Shown here: positions 19,266-29,040 of the stretch, in pieces | Position numbering within the stretch: the stretch's first letter is position 1 | Layout of the letters: the number at the start of each line of letters is the position of its first letter | NCBI GenBank assembly: GCA_029786595.1 | Contig: JAFLXO010000008.1 | Location: 1-36,408, forward strand | DNA length: 36,408 bases | DNA from: Nitrososphaerota archaeon | Lineage (GTDB): Archaea; Thermoproteota; Nitrososphaeria; Conexivisphaerales; UBA164 | Direction: 5' to 3' | Made by a program: the position numbers and the translations under genes | The notes under the pieces: model-generated | What the model was told of the DNA's origin: nothing | Databases searched by the model: none | What the model saw: only the letters and a program-made list of their open reading frames with translations

Positions 19266-20079
19266 GCTTAAAGTCCAGTGGTGGGGCCGCAGTTAATTTT
19301 TCCTCAGTGAAGTGTGGTTGCAGCGGTTCAGTTATTTCAGCCCCCTTCTTACCCCTTCTTATCAGCAACCTCTTCTTTAGAAGCTCCTTCTTCATCAGTT
19401 GAATAGCTTTCGCTGGGTCAACGTCCTTTGGGCATACATAGCTACAGGCTCCTGCAAAATGGCATCTCCATATTCCATGATCATCATCGACCAACTCCAA
19501 CCTTTCAGCCCATCCCTCATCGCGAGGATCAGCTAGGTAGCGGAAGGCTTGCCCTAAGGCTTGTGGGCCCAAAAATAAAGGATCAATTGTCACAGTAGGG
19601 CATGCTGAAATACATAGGTTGCACATGATACAGTAGTCAAACTGTAGAAACTGTGTGGTCCCCTCTTGTGTCACCTCGAACTCGCGAGGCGCATAAAATA
19701 TTTCTTCCTTTTTACCTCTGATAATATATGGTTTGACCTTTTTATGGTTCTCTATGAGCGAATCTAGCCCAACCACCAGGTCCTTTATAACGGGAGAGTT
19801 GTGCATGGGCTCCACATTGACAACGCCGGCATCCAGTTCAGAAATGTTTGTTTGACACGCGAGCCTTGGCTTCCCATTTATGACCATTCCGCAGGAACCG
19901 CATGTGCCCATATGGCAACTCTGTCTGAAAGCAAGCGTATGATCCTTCTCTTCCCGCACCTTGTTAAGCAGGTCAAGCACCGAAGTTACACCGGTTAGGC
20001 CTATCTGATATGATTGCCACCATTCTCTTGTTCCATCAAACCTTCTGACTCTCAGTATGATTTCATCAGAGCCGTTCAT
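19255..20079 (-). CDS. sdhB: Succinate dehydrogenase/fumarate reductase iron-sulfur subunit
   Basis: CHMGTCGSCGMVINGKPRLAC, YCIMCNLCISACPTV, CHFAGACSYVCPKDVDPAKAIQ. Confidence 0.95.
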   Translation of the reverse strand: MNGSDEIILRVRRFDGTREWWQSYQIGLTGVTSVLDLLNKVREEKDHTLAFRQSCHMGTCGSCGMVINGKPRLACQTNISELDAGVVNVEPMHNSPVIKDLVVGLDSLIENHKKVKPYIIRGKKEEIFYAPREFEVTQEGTTQFLQFDYCIMCNLCISACPTVTIDPLFLGPQALGQAFRYLADPRDEGWAERLELVDDDHGIWRCHFAGACSYVCPKDVDPAKAIQLMKKELLKKRLLIRRGKKGAEITEPLQPHFTEEKLTAAPPLDFKRGD

Positions 20080-20080
20080 T

Positions 20081-21832
20081 TTAGTACACCCTCGCCACCG
20101 GCTTCCACATGGTAATATTCACTGGTATATATTTAAACTGTGGTCCTTCCGGAGTGTACCAAGCTAGCGAATGAACCAGCCAATGTTGATCGTCTCTTAC
20201 CTTATAATCTAACCTTGCATGCGCTCCCCGGCTCTCCTTACGAAGGTAGGCTCCCATTGTGACAACTTCTGCCTGTTCAAGCATAAATCCTAGTTCAAGC
20301 GCATGCTGAAGATTGTAATTAAGCGTCGGCCTGTGGTCGTCTACCCTTATATTACGGTATCTTTTCTTTAACTCTTGGATCTTAACCAACGCCGTCCTTA
20401 ACCCCTCCTCAGTTCTATAGACATGCACATTTGATTCCATAGTATCCTTGAGTTCATTCTTGATCTGATATACATCCTCGCCACCACTCTCTTTCCCTAG
20501 TATACCATTAAATATTCTATTCTCTTCCGAATCCACCCTTTCCTTTGGAAGAGCTGTATCTTTATCCCTGTGCTGTTCCAGATACTTATAAATCCCGTCC
20601 CCTACTATGGCCCCATACACGAGGCACTCGATAGTGGAATTAGATCCCAGCCTGTTTGACCCATGAACGCTAACACAGGCGGATTCTCCAGCAGCCCAGA
20701 GACCATCTACTGAACCATGGCCATCGTTTAAAACCTTCCCATCTATGTCAGTGCGTATCCCCCCCATGGTATAATGCGCAGTGGGCCTGACCGGAAGAGG
20801 TGCCTCAGCAAGGTCTATACCAAGGTTCTTGAGTCCCAATTCCCTGATCATAGGAAGCTTTTTCTCAATTTTTTCCTTTCCCAAGTGCCGAAGGTCTATC
20901 CAAAGATGGGCTAACCCGGAAACCTTATCGGTGGCAGCCCTACCTTGCGCTATTTCCATCATCTCAGCCCTAGAAACTATATCCCTTGGTGCCAACTCCA
21001 TCTTGGATGGTGCGTATCTTTTCATGAATCGCTCACCTTCGGCGTTTATCAGGTATCCGCCCTCCCCTCTTGCCGCCTCCGTTATCAAAAGTCCTTTTGG
21101 GACTAGCCCAGTTGGATGGAACTGGACGAACTCCATGTCCTCCAGCGGTAATCCTGCCATGTATGCTATACCATATCCATCGCCGGTGGTGCTGCTAGCT
21201 GTAGCTGTTATCCTCCAGAGCTGGCCATTCCCGCCTGTAGCTATGATTCCAGCTTTGCCCTTGAAGAACACCATCTTTCCGGTCTTCAATTCGATAGCTG
21301 TGAAACCTTTAAACTTGCCCCCCTCAATCACCATTGAAGTTACAAAATATTCATCGAACCTCTCCCAATTATCGTACTGTAAAAGCGTGTCATATAGGGC
21401 TCTCATCATAAAGAACCCCGATTTGTCCTGAGCATATGTTGCCCTTGGAAAGCTCAATCCGCCAAACCATCTCTGTTCTATCTTACCATCTTTCCTTCTG
21501 TTCCATGGTAATCCTATTCTTTCTAAAAGCCTTATTTCATCTGTCGCTAGATTAACGAAACGCCACACTACATCCTGGTCAGCTAGGAAATCGCTACCCT
21601 TTATCGTATCCCAGGCGTAAAGTTCCATGCTATCCCCTTCTTCAGGATACAGTACGGCCGAAGTGCCTCCTTCGGCCGATACCGAATGGCTTCTCATAAG
21701 ATAAAGCTTGGAGATAATCGCAACCCTTATGCCGAGCTTCCCTTCATCATTTTTCATGATCTGCAGGGCCGCCCTCAAACCGGCAAGGCCGCTTCCTACG
21801 ATCACCACGTCAAAATCCATTACCTCGGTCAT
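20081..21832 (-). CDS. sdhA: Succinate dehydrogenase/fumarate reductase flavoprotein subunit
   Basis: [31 protein letters not shown] (flavinylation His), [37 protein letters not shown]. Confidence 0.96.
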   Translation of the reverse strand: MTEVMDFDVVIVGSGLAGLRAALQIMKNDEGKLGIRVAIISKLYLMRSHSVSAEGGTSAVLYPEEGDSMELYAWDTIKGSDFLADQDVVWRFVNLATDEIRLLERIGLPWNRRKDGKIEQRWFGGLSFPRATYAQDKSGFFMMRALYDTLLQYDNWERFDEYFVTSMVIEGGKFKGFTAIELKTGKMVFFKGKAGIIATGGNGQLWRITATASSTTGDGYGIAYMAGLPLEDMEFVQFHPTGLVPKGLLITEAARGEGGYLINAEGERFMKRYAPSKMELAPRDIVSRAEMMEIAQGRAATDKVSGLAHLWIDLRHLGKEKIEKKLPMIRELGLKNLGIDLAEAPLPVRPTAHYTMGGIRTDIDGKVLNDGHGSVDGLWAAGESACVSVHGSNRLGSNSTIECLVYGAIVGDGIYKYLEQHRDKDTALPKERVDSEENRIFNGILGKESGGEDVYQIKNELKDTMESNVHVYRTEEGLRTALVKIQELKKRYRNIRVDDHRPTLNYNLQHALELGFMLEQAEVVTMGAYLRKESRGAHARLDYKVRDDQHWLVHSLAWYTPEGPQFKYIPVNITMWKPVARVY

Positions 21833-21991
21833 TTATGATAGTGTTTTTCTTACTCTATATATACATTTACTAGTGAGCTTGGATAATTTGGGTTTACCAA
21901 ACAGACTACAGTGCGTGCATTCAAGCTTCATGTTAAAAGTTCATAAAATTGTAGCAAGTTTTATAAACCAAAAACCAAAGATTGAAGTAAA
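21833..21991. promoter_or_regulatory. Bidirectional promoter region between two divergent sdh/frd operons
   Basis: TATA-like tatatata near 21857 (minus) and gttttataaa near 21958 (plus); TTTGG-gttta-CCAAA inverted repeat and recurring ACCAAA near 21890-21975. Confidence 0.6.
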
Positions 21992-23734
21992 ATGGAGACC
22001 GCTGATTACGATATCGTAATAGTCGGAAGTGGTCTGGCCGGAATGCGTGCGGCCCTGCAGGCTGCAAACTTTTCTAATAGGAAATTGAGGATTGCCATGA
22101 TATCCAAATTACATGCTATGAGGAGCCACTCGGTCTCCGCAGAAGGCGGTATTTCAGGGGTGCTTAGCCCCGGTGAGGGAGGCGATTCGATAGAACTACA
22201 TGCTATGGATACGATAAAAGGGAGCGATTATCTTGCAGATCAGGATGCAGTTGAGTTCCTAGTAAATGAAGCCCCTAAGGAAATAAGGTTATTGGATAAT
22301 ATGGGGGTTCCGTGGAATCGAAGAGAGGATGGCAGGATAGTTTTACGTGCTTTCGGCGGCATGAGCATTCCTCGTACAGTTTTCGCAGGTGATAAAACGG
22401 GATTCTTTATGTTAAGTACGTTGTACGATGCCCTTCTGGAATATCAGGATGTGGAAATATTTAATGAATATTTGGTGATTTCATTAAACATTACGCGCGG
22501 GACATTTGGAGGCCTTTTGGCCATGAATATCTCCACCGGCGAAATGAAGCTCTTCAGGGGGAAGGCGGGTGTAATAGCGACGGGCGGTTATGCAAGGATA
22601 TACGGCTTTACAACGACCGCCTTTTCGAGCACGGGGGATGGAATAGCAATGGCCTATAGGGCTGGTGTATCCTTAAAGGATATGGAATTCGTGCAGTTCC
22701 ATCCAACGGCGCTGGTCCCTAGCGGGATCCTGATAACGGAGGCGGCAAGAGGGGAGGGCGGATACCTTCTAAATTCCGAGGGAAAGAGGTTCATGGAGAA
22801 CTATGCCAAGAGCAAGATGGAGTTGGCACCAAGGGATATAGTTTCTAGGGCTATAGTAACGGAGCTTGATCAAGGGCGTGGAGTTGTACAAGAAACTACT
22901 GGTATTGAACATGTGTTTCTTGATCTTCGTCATCTAGGTGAATCAGTAATAGACGAAAGGTTGCCCATGATCAAGGAAATAACCATAAAGATGAACGGCA
23001 TAGATCCTTCAAAGGAAATGATACCGGTTAGGCCAGCAGCTCACTTTACGATGGGAGGAATTCACGTGGATATACATGGAAGGGCTCTTATAAATGATTA
23101 CGATCCAGTAACGGGCCTATGGGTAGCTGGTGAAGCTGGATGCGTCAGCGTACACGGTGCCAACAGATTGGGAAGCAACTCACTGAGCCAGTGTGTAATA
23201 TGGGGCAGGGTTGTTGGTGAAGCCGCGGCAGAGCATGCGCTTGGAAACGGTTATGGTGTTACAAACGAAGAAATGGAGAAATGGGGGGCTTTAGAAGCCT
23301 CCAGGGTAAATAATTTAATGGATCGGACCGGCACAGAAAACCCTTATTTGATTAGAAAAGAGATGCAACAAACCCTCGATAAATACGTCTACGTTTATAG
23401 GGAAACCGACGGGTTCAAAAACGCTAAGAAGGTAATCAATGACCTCAAAAGGAGATACGCTAACGTTTATGTTCAGGATAAATCAAAGGAATACAATACA
23501 AATCTTAGGGATACGCTAGAGTTAGGGAATATGCTGGAATTAGCCGATGTCGTTATCGAATGCGCTCTTGCTAGAAAGGAAAGCCGCGGAGCACATGCTA
23601 TGAAGGAATACCCTAAGAGGGACGACGTTAACTGGCTTAAGCATACTATTGTACGAATGGGGAGTGATGGGCCTGTATTATCATATATTCCTGTCACTAT
23701 AACTAAATGGCAACCTATGGAGAGGAAGTATTAG
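21992..23734 (+). CDS. Second succinate dehydrogenase/fumarate reductase flavoprotein subunit paralog
   Basis: [69 protein letters not shown]. Confidence 0.95.
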   Translation: METADYDIVIVGSGLAGMRAALQAANFSNRKLRIAMISKLHAMRSHSVSAEGGISGVLSPGEGGDSIELHAMDTIKGSDYLADQDAVEFLVNEAPKEIRLLDNMGVPWNRREDGRIVLRAFGGMSIPRTVFAGDKTGFFMLSTLYDALLEYQDVEIFNEYLVISLNITRGTFGGLLAMNISTGEMKLFRGKAGVIATGGYARIYGFTTTAFSSTGDGIAMAYRAGVSLKDMEFVQFHPTALVPSGILITEAARGEGGYLLNSEGKRFMENYAKSKMELAPRDIVSRAIVTELDQGRGVVQETTGIEHVFLDLRHLGESVIDERLPMIKEITIKMNGIDPSKEMIPVRPAAHFTMGGIHVDIHGRALINDYDPVTGLWVAGEAGCVSVHGANRLGSNSLSQCVIWGRVVGEAAAEHALGNGYGVTNEEMEKWGALEASRVNNLMDRTGTENPYLIRKEMQQTLDKYVYVYRETDGFKNAKKVINDLKRRYANVYVQDKSKEYNTNLRDTLELGNMLELADVVIECALARKESRGAHAMKEYPKRDDVNWLKHTIVRMGSDGPVLSYIPVTITKWQPMERKY

Positions 23735-23735
23735 A

Positions 23736-24149
23736 ATGAGCAGGAAGAGTCGTGATTACAGAGGGAAACAATCCAACATATTCAGGCTAAAGTCCTACTT
23801 ACCATGGGCAATAGTGCATTTGATATCCTATAGGATATTGATGCCGGTTTCTATAGCCTATGGCTTACTTACAATTTTTTCACTGCTCTTCTCTTCGCTT
23901 GGTATATACGTCAAGGGGGCAACAATTATGATATGGATTCTATTCACCCCTCAGATCTTCGCTGTAGCCAAGGGGGTGGCGCTTGCCATGTCCGATGGAT
24001 TGGCCTTCGGGCATCTTAATGATTCATATAAATATCTGATGAAAATCAGGTACCATCGAAACGTGCTAATATATATGGCCCTGCCGTATGTTGTATTGGC
24101 GCTCTGGTTAGCCGGATTTATAGCTATGCTTGTGTGGTGGCCGGTATGA
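23736..24149 (+). CDS. Putative membrane anchor subunit of the second Sdh/Frd complex
   Basis: Three hydrophobic segments; located between the flavoprotein and FeS genes in a tightly packed operon. Confidence 0.7.
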   Translation: MSRKSRDYRGKQSNIFRLKSYLPWAIVHLISYRILMPVSIAYGLLTIFSLLFSSLGIYVKGATIMIWILFTPQIFAVAKGVALAMSDGLAFGHLNDSYKYLMKIRYHRNVLIYMALPYVVLALWLAGFIAMLVWWPV

Positions 24150-24355
24150 GGGAGTCCAGCATAGCCATCCTAACTTACGTGACGATGATAGGGGTACCCG
24201 TGTTGCTCTTTGTATTGGCAGTCACTGGACCATTTATGGCCTTTCACTTCATAAGGACCGCCCTTTTGGGGTTGACAGGCATTGGCGCTATCGTATTCGG
24301 GGCAGTCGGAATAAATGAGGTGTTCATACATGGAAAAAAAGAACCAAGAAAATAG
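24146..24355 (+). CDS. Small membrane subunit of the second Sdh/Frd complex
   Basis: ATGA overlap with the previous stop; two TM helices; overlaps the following FeS gene start. Confidence 0.65.
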   Translation: MRESSIAILTYVTMIGVPVLLFVLAVTGPFMAFHFIRTALLGLTGIGAIVFGAVGINEVFIHGKKEPRK

Positions 24356-25088
24356 GAACGTAACCATAAGGGTAAAGCGGTTTGACGCCAAGGAGCGGCT
24401 GTTAAAAAGCAGCTCATTTAAGGTCAGCGCTAATAGATTTTCTACAGTATTGGGAGAACTCATAGGCATAAAGGAGGCCCAGGACCCATCCTTGTCGATT
24501 CGGTATAGCTGTAGAATGGGGATATGTGGCTCCTGCGGAATGGTCATAAATGGGAAGCCAAGGCTCGCATGCGAAACTAACGTGTTCTCCCTGGATACTG
24601 ATGAGGTGATAGTGGAGCCCATGCGTGGCCACCCAGTCCTCAAGGACCTGGTTTGCGACTTTGGTGAATTCTTCGATAACCATAGAAAGGTGATGCCCTG
24701 GCTTATAAGAAACAACATGAAGGAGAAGTTCAGGAACGATGTGGAGCACACTCAAACTAGAAGACAGCTCGACAGGTTCCTTCCATTTTCATATTGTATC
24801 AAGTGCGGCCTGTGCGTGGATGCCTGCCCCGTTGTTAACACAAACAGCGCGTTCGTCGGCCCTCAGGCCTTGGCGGCGGTCCGGCGTTATAACGAAGATT
24901 CTAGGGATCAGGGTATCAAACAGAGGTTGGCCGCAATAGATGTAAAGGATGGCGTATGGGGATGCGAGTACGCAGGCGCATGCTCGGCGGTTTGTCCCAA
25001 GGGGGTCGATCCCGCGCTTGCGATTCAGTTACTCAAGATGGATATTATGAAAAGGAAGTTCATAGGTTCGAATAAATCTAAGGAATAG
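24330..25088 (+). CDS. Second succinate dehydrogenase/fumarate reductase iron-sulfur subunit
   Basis: CRMGICGSCGMVINGKPRLAC, YCIKCGLCVDACPVV, CEYAGACSAVCPKGVDPALAIQ; start ATG 24330 (ORF track start 24315). Confidence 0.93.
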   Translation: MEKKNQENRNVTIRVKRFDAKERLLKSSSFKVSANRFSTVLGELIGIKEAQDPSLSIRYSCRMGICGSCGMVINGKPRLACETNVFSLDTDEVIVEPMRGHPVLKDLVCDFGEFFDNHRKVMPWLIRNNMKEKFRNDVEHTQTRRQLDRFLPFSYCIKCGLCVDACPVVNTNSAFVGPQALAAVRRYNEDSRDQGIKQRLAAIDVKDGVWGCEYAGACSAVCPKGVDPALAIQLLKMDIMKRKFIGSNKSKE

Positions 25089-25193
25089 GAGGAGCAATAC
25101 CCGATTTTTTACCACGGCATCCACCTAATTATTCCCCTTTGGCCTTTTATTACAATAGAAAATATTTATAGCTAAAGGCTCGAGTGGGAGCGC

Positions 25194-26258
25194 ATGGAAT
25201 CTAGCAAGAAGTATAGAGAGTCAATTAACGACAGGTTTCTTAACTTTCTAGGAGATGTTATACTGCAACCATATTCAATTTTCAGACATGTCTGGAAACA
25301 GGTAATTTTGCTAGTGGCCATGATCACCTTTGGCGCATCCATTTTTATATACTATCAGTCGCTAGGTCCCCTATCAGCCATCGTAGCCTCAGTTTCAACC
25401 ATTTCGACCATAGGGTTCTATGCTCCTCCGCTAGGTTCTATGCCTTCGTTAGAAAAGGTACTTCTCATATTGATCATGATAGTCAGTGTTGGATCAGCTG
25501 CATCTATGGTACAGGGGGTGGTGACCAGCGTTGTAAAAAAGGAGCTATGGACTGAGGACTTGGACGAAATGAGGATTAAGAGGATGGATAAGCACATAAT
25601 AGTGCTCGGTTATTCCCAGATAGGCAGGTATATAGCCCAAAGGCTCATCGAAATGGGTTACAAATTTTGCGTGATAACAAGGGTCAAAGAAAACATAAAG
25701 GAACTGCAGGAACTGCGCATCCCATTTATACTTTCTGATCTAAAATCACCTGTGGACGCGCTTAACAATGCAAAAATCAACACCGCTTCTGCAATTATTA
25801 TGGCCCTAGAAAACGATGACACCAATATGCTCTTTGCGCTTACAGCAAAATTTATGAACGAAAGCATTAGGACCATAGCCATCAATAATGACCGCCTTCT
25901 TATAGAAGGTATGAAGAGGGCTGGGATAGATGTGGTTCTGCCAATTTATTCTATGGTGGGCAGCGTTGCAGCATATTCGGTGGTCTCGGATAACATACTG
26001 GGGGTTATCCATGGAGGAGATAACGCTCTGGCAGGTAGGCATATAGTACAGGTGGAAGTAAGGGACAATTCCAAGCTCGATGGTGCGTCTCTCAAGGAGG
26101 TTCAGGTTGACGTCCTGTTAATAATGCGTGATAATAAAATGATAAGGTTCCTTACACCTGATTTTAAGGTTATTCGTGGTGATAAAATGATGTGCCTGAC
26201 AGATCACGAAAGTCTAAAATACTTGAACCAAATGAATAATACAGATAATGGTCAATAG
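25194..26258 (+). CDS. Two-TM potassium-channel-like protein with RCK/TrkA-N and TrkA-C domains
   Basis: Pore region VASVSTISTIGFYAPPLGSM between TM helices; HIIVLGYSQIGRYIAQRLIEMGY Rossmann motif; C-terminal TrkA-C-like segment; TATA-like aatatttata near 25160. Confidence 0.85.
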   Translation: MESSKKYRESINDRFLNFLGDVILQPYSIFRHVWKQVILLVAMITFGASIFIYYQSLGPLSAIVASVSTISTIGFYAPPLGSMPSLEKVLLILIMIVSVGSAASMVQGVVTSVVKKELWTEDLDEMRIKRMDKHIIVLGYSQIGRYIAQRLIEMGYKFCVITRVKENIKELQELRIPFILSDLKSPVDALNNAKINTASAIIMALENDDTNMLFALTAKFMNESIRTIAINNDRLLIEGMKRAGIDVVLPIYSMVGSVAAYSVVSDNILGVIHGGDNALAGRHIVQVEVRDNSKLDGASLKEVQVDVLLIMRDNKMIRFLTPDFKVIRGDKMMCLTDHESLKYLNQMNNTDNGQ

Positions 26259-26326
26259 GGAGTAGTGACAATACCCACGGCCTATATTCTATACAATTCA
26301 AAATCCTTTAGGGGTTTGTTAGATCA

Positions 26327-26351
26327 TTTTTTTCCTAGCAAAAAAAGCTAG
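26327..26351. terminator. Convergent T-rich terminator with a small hairpin
   Basis: T7 run (26327-26333), then CTAGC-aaaaaaa-GCTAG between convergent genes. Confidence 0.5.
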
Positions 26352-28852
26352 CGGCTGATCTCTACAATCATTTCTTGGAATATGCCGCCCTTCTTGAATG
26401 TCAGGAGTTCAGTTTCAGAATCTATCCTCGCCTTCACTTTGAAACTCTGTTTTTGGCCTTCGCCTGTTGCACTAACTGATAACTCCTTACCTACTGTTAA
26501 ATCAGCTATCCCATCGATGTCGAATGTTTCCCTGCCGGATAGTCCCAATTCCTTCCATCCGCGGTCGGTTTCCAGTGGTAGCACCCCCATATCTATAAGG
26601 TTGTTACGATGTATTCTTTCATAGCTTTCTGCAATAACGGCCCTTACACCGAGTAACCTGGTCACCTTAGCTGCCCAATCCCTTGAACTACCAGAGCCGT
26701 ACTCCTTTCCAGCAAGTATTATCAATGGGGTCCCCCTTTCCTGATATTTTAGTGCCGATCGGTATACTGATGTAATTTCTCCAGTTGGCAGGTAGACCGT
26801 GTTGCCTCCTTCTACCCCTTCATCTACCAAAAAGTTCCTAAGCCTTGTGTTGCTGAAACCGCCCCTGATCATCACTTCATGGTTTCCACGCCTTGAACCA
26901 TAGCTATTGAAATCCTTCTGTTCCACGCCTAGCGACTGCAAATACTTACCAGCTTCGCTGGAGGGCGAAATGCCTCCTGCAGGTGATATATGATCTGTAG
27001 TTATCTTATCGCCTAGCACGAGAAGCGCCCTGGCGCCCTTGATATCTGCTACTTCATCTTTCATTTCCATAAATGGCGGCCTTTTAATGTATGTTGAAGA
27101 GGAGTTCCAGCTATAGAGGAGTCCATGTCCCGTATCCAGCCGCTCCCATTCTTCCTTACCCTTGAATATATCAGAATATCTTTCCTTGAACATGTCTTGG
27201 TTTATGATTTTTGCGCTTTCCTCGATGGCCTTTTCGCTTGGCCATAGGTCTTTTAGATATATTTTCTTGCCGTTGGGATCGGTTCCTATGGGATCATTTT
27301 TAATATCCATATCGATATATCCTGCTAGAGCGTAGGCTACTACCAACGGAGGGGACATCAGATAACTAGCTTTGACCATCGGGTTAATCCTTCCCTCAAA
27401 ATTTCTATTACCGCTAAGCACGGCGACTGACCATAATCCTTTTGAGGATATTTCACTAGCAACCCGATCTGGAAGCGGCCCGCTGTTACCTATACAGGTA
27501 GTACAACCGAACCCCACTATTTGAAATCCAAGTGCTTCAAGGTAAGGAAGGAGGTTCAGTTTTCTTAGATACTCCTCTACTACAGGTGAACCGGGGGCCA
27601 GGCTTGTTTTGACCCAAGGCTTGGTTTTTAGCCCCATTTGTACCGCTGCCTTTGCAAGGAGGCCAGCTCCTATAACGACGGACGGATTTGATGTATTAGT
27701 ACAACTGGTGATAGCGGCAATCGCTATGACACCATCCCTGAGTTCCCCATCAGTTTTTTTGATATAGCTCTGGACGCTGGCTCTCACATCGCCTAGACTT
27801 ACTCTTGAATCAGGGTTCCTTGGTCCAGCAATGCTTGGTTCTATTTGTCCAAGATCTATATCCAGAAGATCGTCGTATCTGATTCCCTCAGCTTCATCAT
27901 TTGAATAGAATAGGCTATTTTCCTTTAGGTAGCTTTCAATGTAGCTATGATATCTGTTTGTCATTTTCAAGTAAGTTAGCGTTTTTTCATCAGGAGGGAA
28001 GAAGCCTATTGTCGCCCCGTACTCGGGCGTCATATTGGATACGGTGGCCCTATCTTCAACGCGCAGGCTCTTTAAACCAGGCCCAAAGAATTCTACAAAT
28101 TTACCAACTACACCCTTTTTCCTCAGCAATTCTGTGATCGTCAAAACAAGGTCGGTGGCCGTAGCGCCGCTCAAAAGGCTACCGGACAGCCTTACGCCAA
28201 CCACCTGCGGCAACGGTAGATAGTAGGGTTTACCCAGCATTAGCGCTTCTGCTTCAATGCCTCCGATACCCCATCCTAGTATACCTAAGCCTCCTATCAT
28301 CGTTGTGTGAGAATCAGTGCCCAGTACGGAATCAGGAAACAGCGATTCGCCATCCTTTATGACCAGCGAAGCCAGAAACTCTAGATTAACTTGGTGAACT
28401 ATACCTCTTCCCGGTGGAACTATCCGCAGTTTTTTAAAGGACTTCTGAGCCCATTTTAGAAGTTCATATCGTTCGATGTTCCTCTCCAGCTCCAATTCGG
28501 TGTTCAGCTGATAAGCATATGTAGTTCCAAAGAAATCAACCTGTACCGAATGATCAATTACTAAATCTGTCTGAATCTTTGGGTTCAAATCAGCAGGGTC
28601 TTTGGCCTTTTCCCTCAGCGCTGCAAGATCAACTATGGCCGGAACGCCAGTAAAGTCCTGCATAACCAGCCTGGAAGGGACAAATGGCAGTTCCACCCCA
28701 GGCCTGAGCATGGAATGGACATCAACCTTCCCACTTTGCCTCAGCACATTCTCCATTAGCATTCTAATTGAGTATGGCATAGAATCAATGTCAGGGATAG
28801 ACCTTTTAAGATCATAATAGCTACCGAAGGAGGATTTAGTCATATCTGTCAT
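26348..28852 (-). CDS. acnA: Aconitate hydratase (AcnA type)
   Basis: DSHTTMIGGLGILGWGIGGIEAEALMLG, AITSCTNTSNPSVVIGAGLLAKAA, GFGCTTCIGNSGPL, GNRNFEGRINP, LAGKEYGSGSSRDWAAKV. Confidence 0.96.
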   Translation of the reverse strand: MTDMTKSSFGSYYDLKRSIPDIDSMPYSIRMLMENVLRQSGKVDVHSMLRPGVELPFVPSRLVMQDFTGVPAIVDLAALREKAKDPADLNPKIQTDLVIDHSVQVDFFGTTYAYQLNTELELERNIERYELLKWAQKSFKKLRIVPPGRGIVHQVNLEFLASLVIKDGESLFPDSVLGTDSHTTMIGGLGILGWGIGGIEAEALMLGKPYYLPLPQVVGVRLSGSLLSGATATDLVLTITELLRKKGVVGKFVEFFGPGLKSLRVEDRATVSNMTPEYGATIGFFPPDEKTLTYLKMTNRYHSYIESYLKENSLFYSNDEAEGIRYDDLLDIDLGQIEPSIAGPRNPDSRVSLGDVRASVQSYIKKTDGELRDGVIAIAAITSCTNTSNPSVVIGAGLLAKAAVQMGLKTKPWVKTSLAPGSPVVEEYLRKLNLLPYLEALGFQIVGFGCTTCIGNSGPLPDRVASEISSKGLWSVAVLSGNRNFEGRINPMVKASYLMSPPLVVAYALAGYIDMDIKNDPIGTDPNGKKIYLKDLWPSEKAIEESAKIINQDMFKERYSDIFKGKEEWERLDTGHGLLYSWNSSSTYIKRPPFMEMKDEVADIKGARALLVLGDKITTDHISPAGGISPSSEAGKYLQSLGVEQKDFNSYGSRRGNHEVMIRGGFSNTRLRNFLVDEGVEGGNTVYLPTGEITSVYRSALKYQERGTPLIILAGKEYGSGSSRDWAAKVTRLLGVRAVIAESYERIHRNNLIDMGVLPLETDRGWKELGLSGRETFDIDGIADLTVGKELSVSATGEGQKQSFKVKARIDSETELLTFKKGGIFQEMIVEISR

Positions 28853-29040
28853 AATAGGTGAATCATATCAGGTGTTTATAAAAATTATGCGTATATATTA
28901 TGTTTAGCACTGACATGGGTAAAGGGAGCTGTACTAAATACATATGGTTCACAGAGAGCCTGTCATATCACTCCGTTCGATGTCTGATGACTACGAAGAA
29001 CGTTCATTGAGGCAACTGACCCTTCATGAGCAGTTATCTG

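Noticed and set aside
20781-21431. 216-aa plus-strand ORF opposite sdhA
   Set aside because: Antisense shadow of a well-supported flavoprotein gene.
25070-25082. GGTTCGAAT resembling a tRNA T-loop
   Set aside because: It lies at the end of the FeS-subunit gene with no acceptor, D or anticodon stems around it; I found no tRNA in the window.
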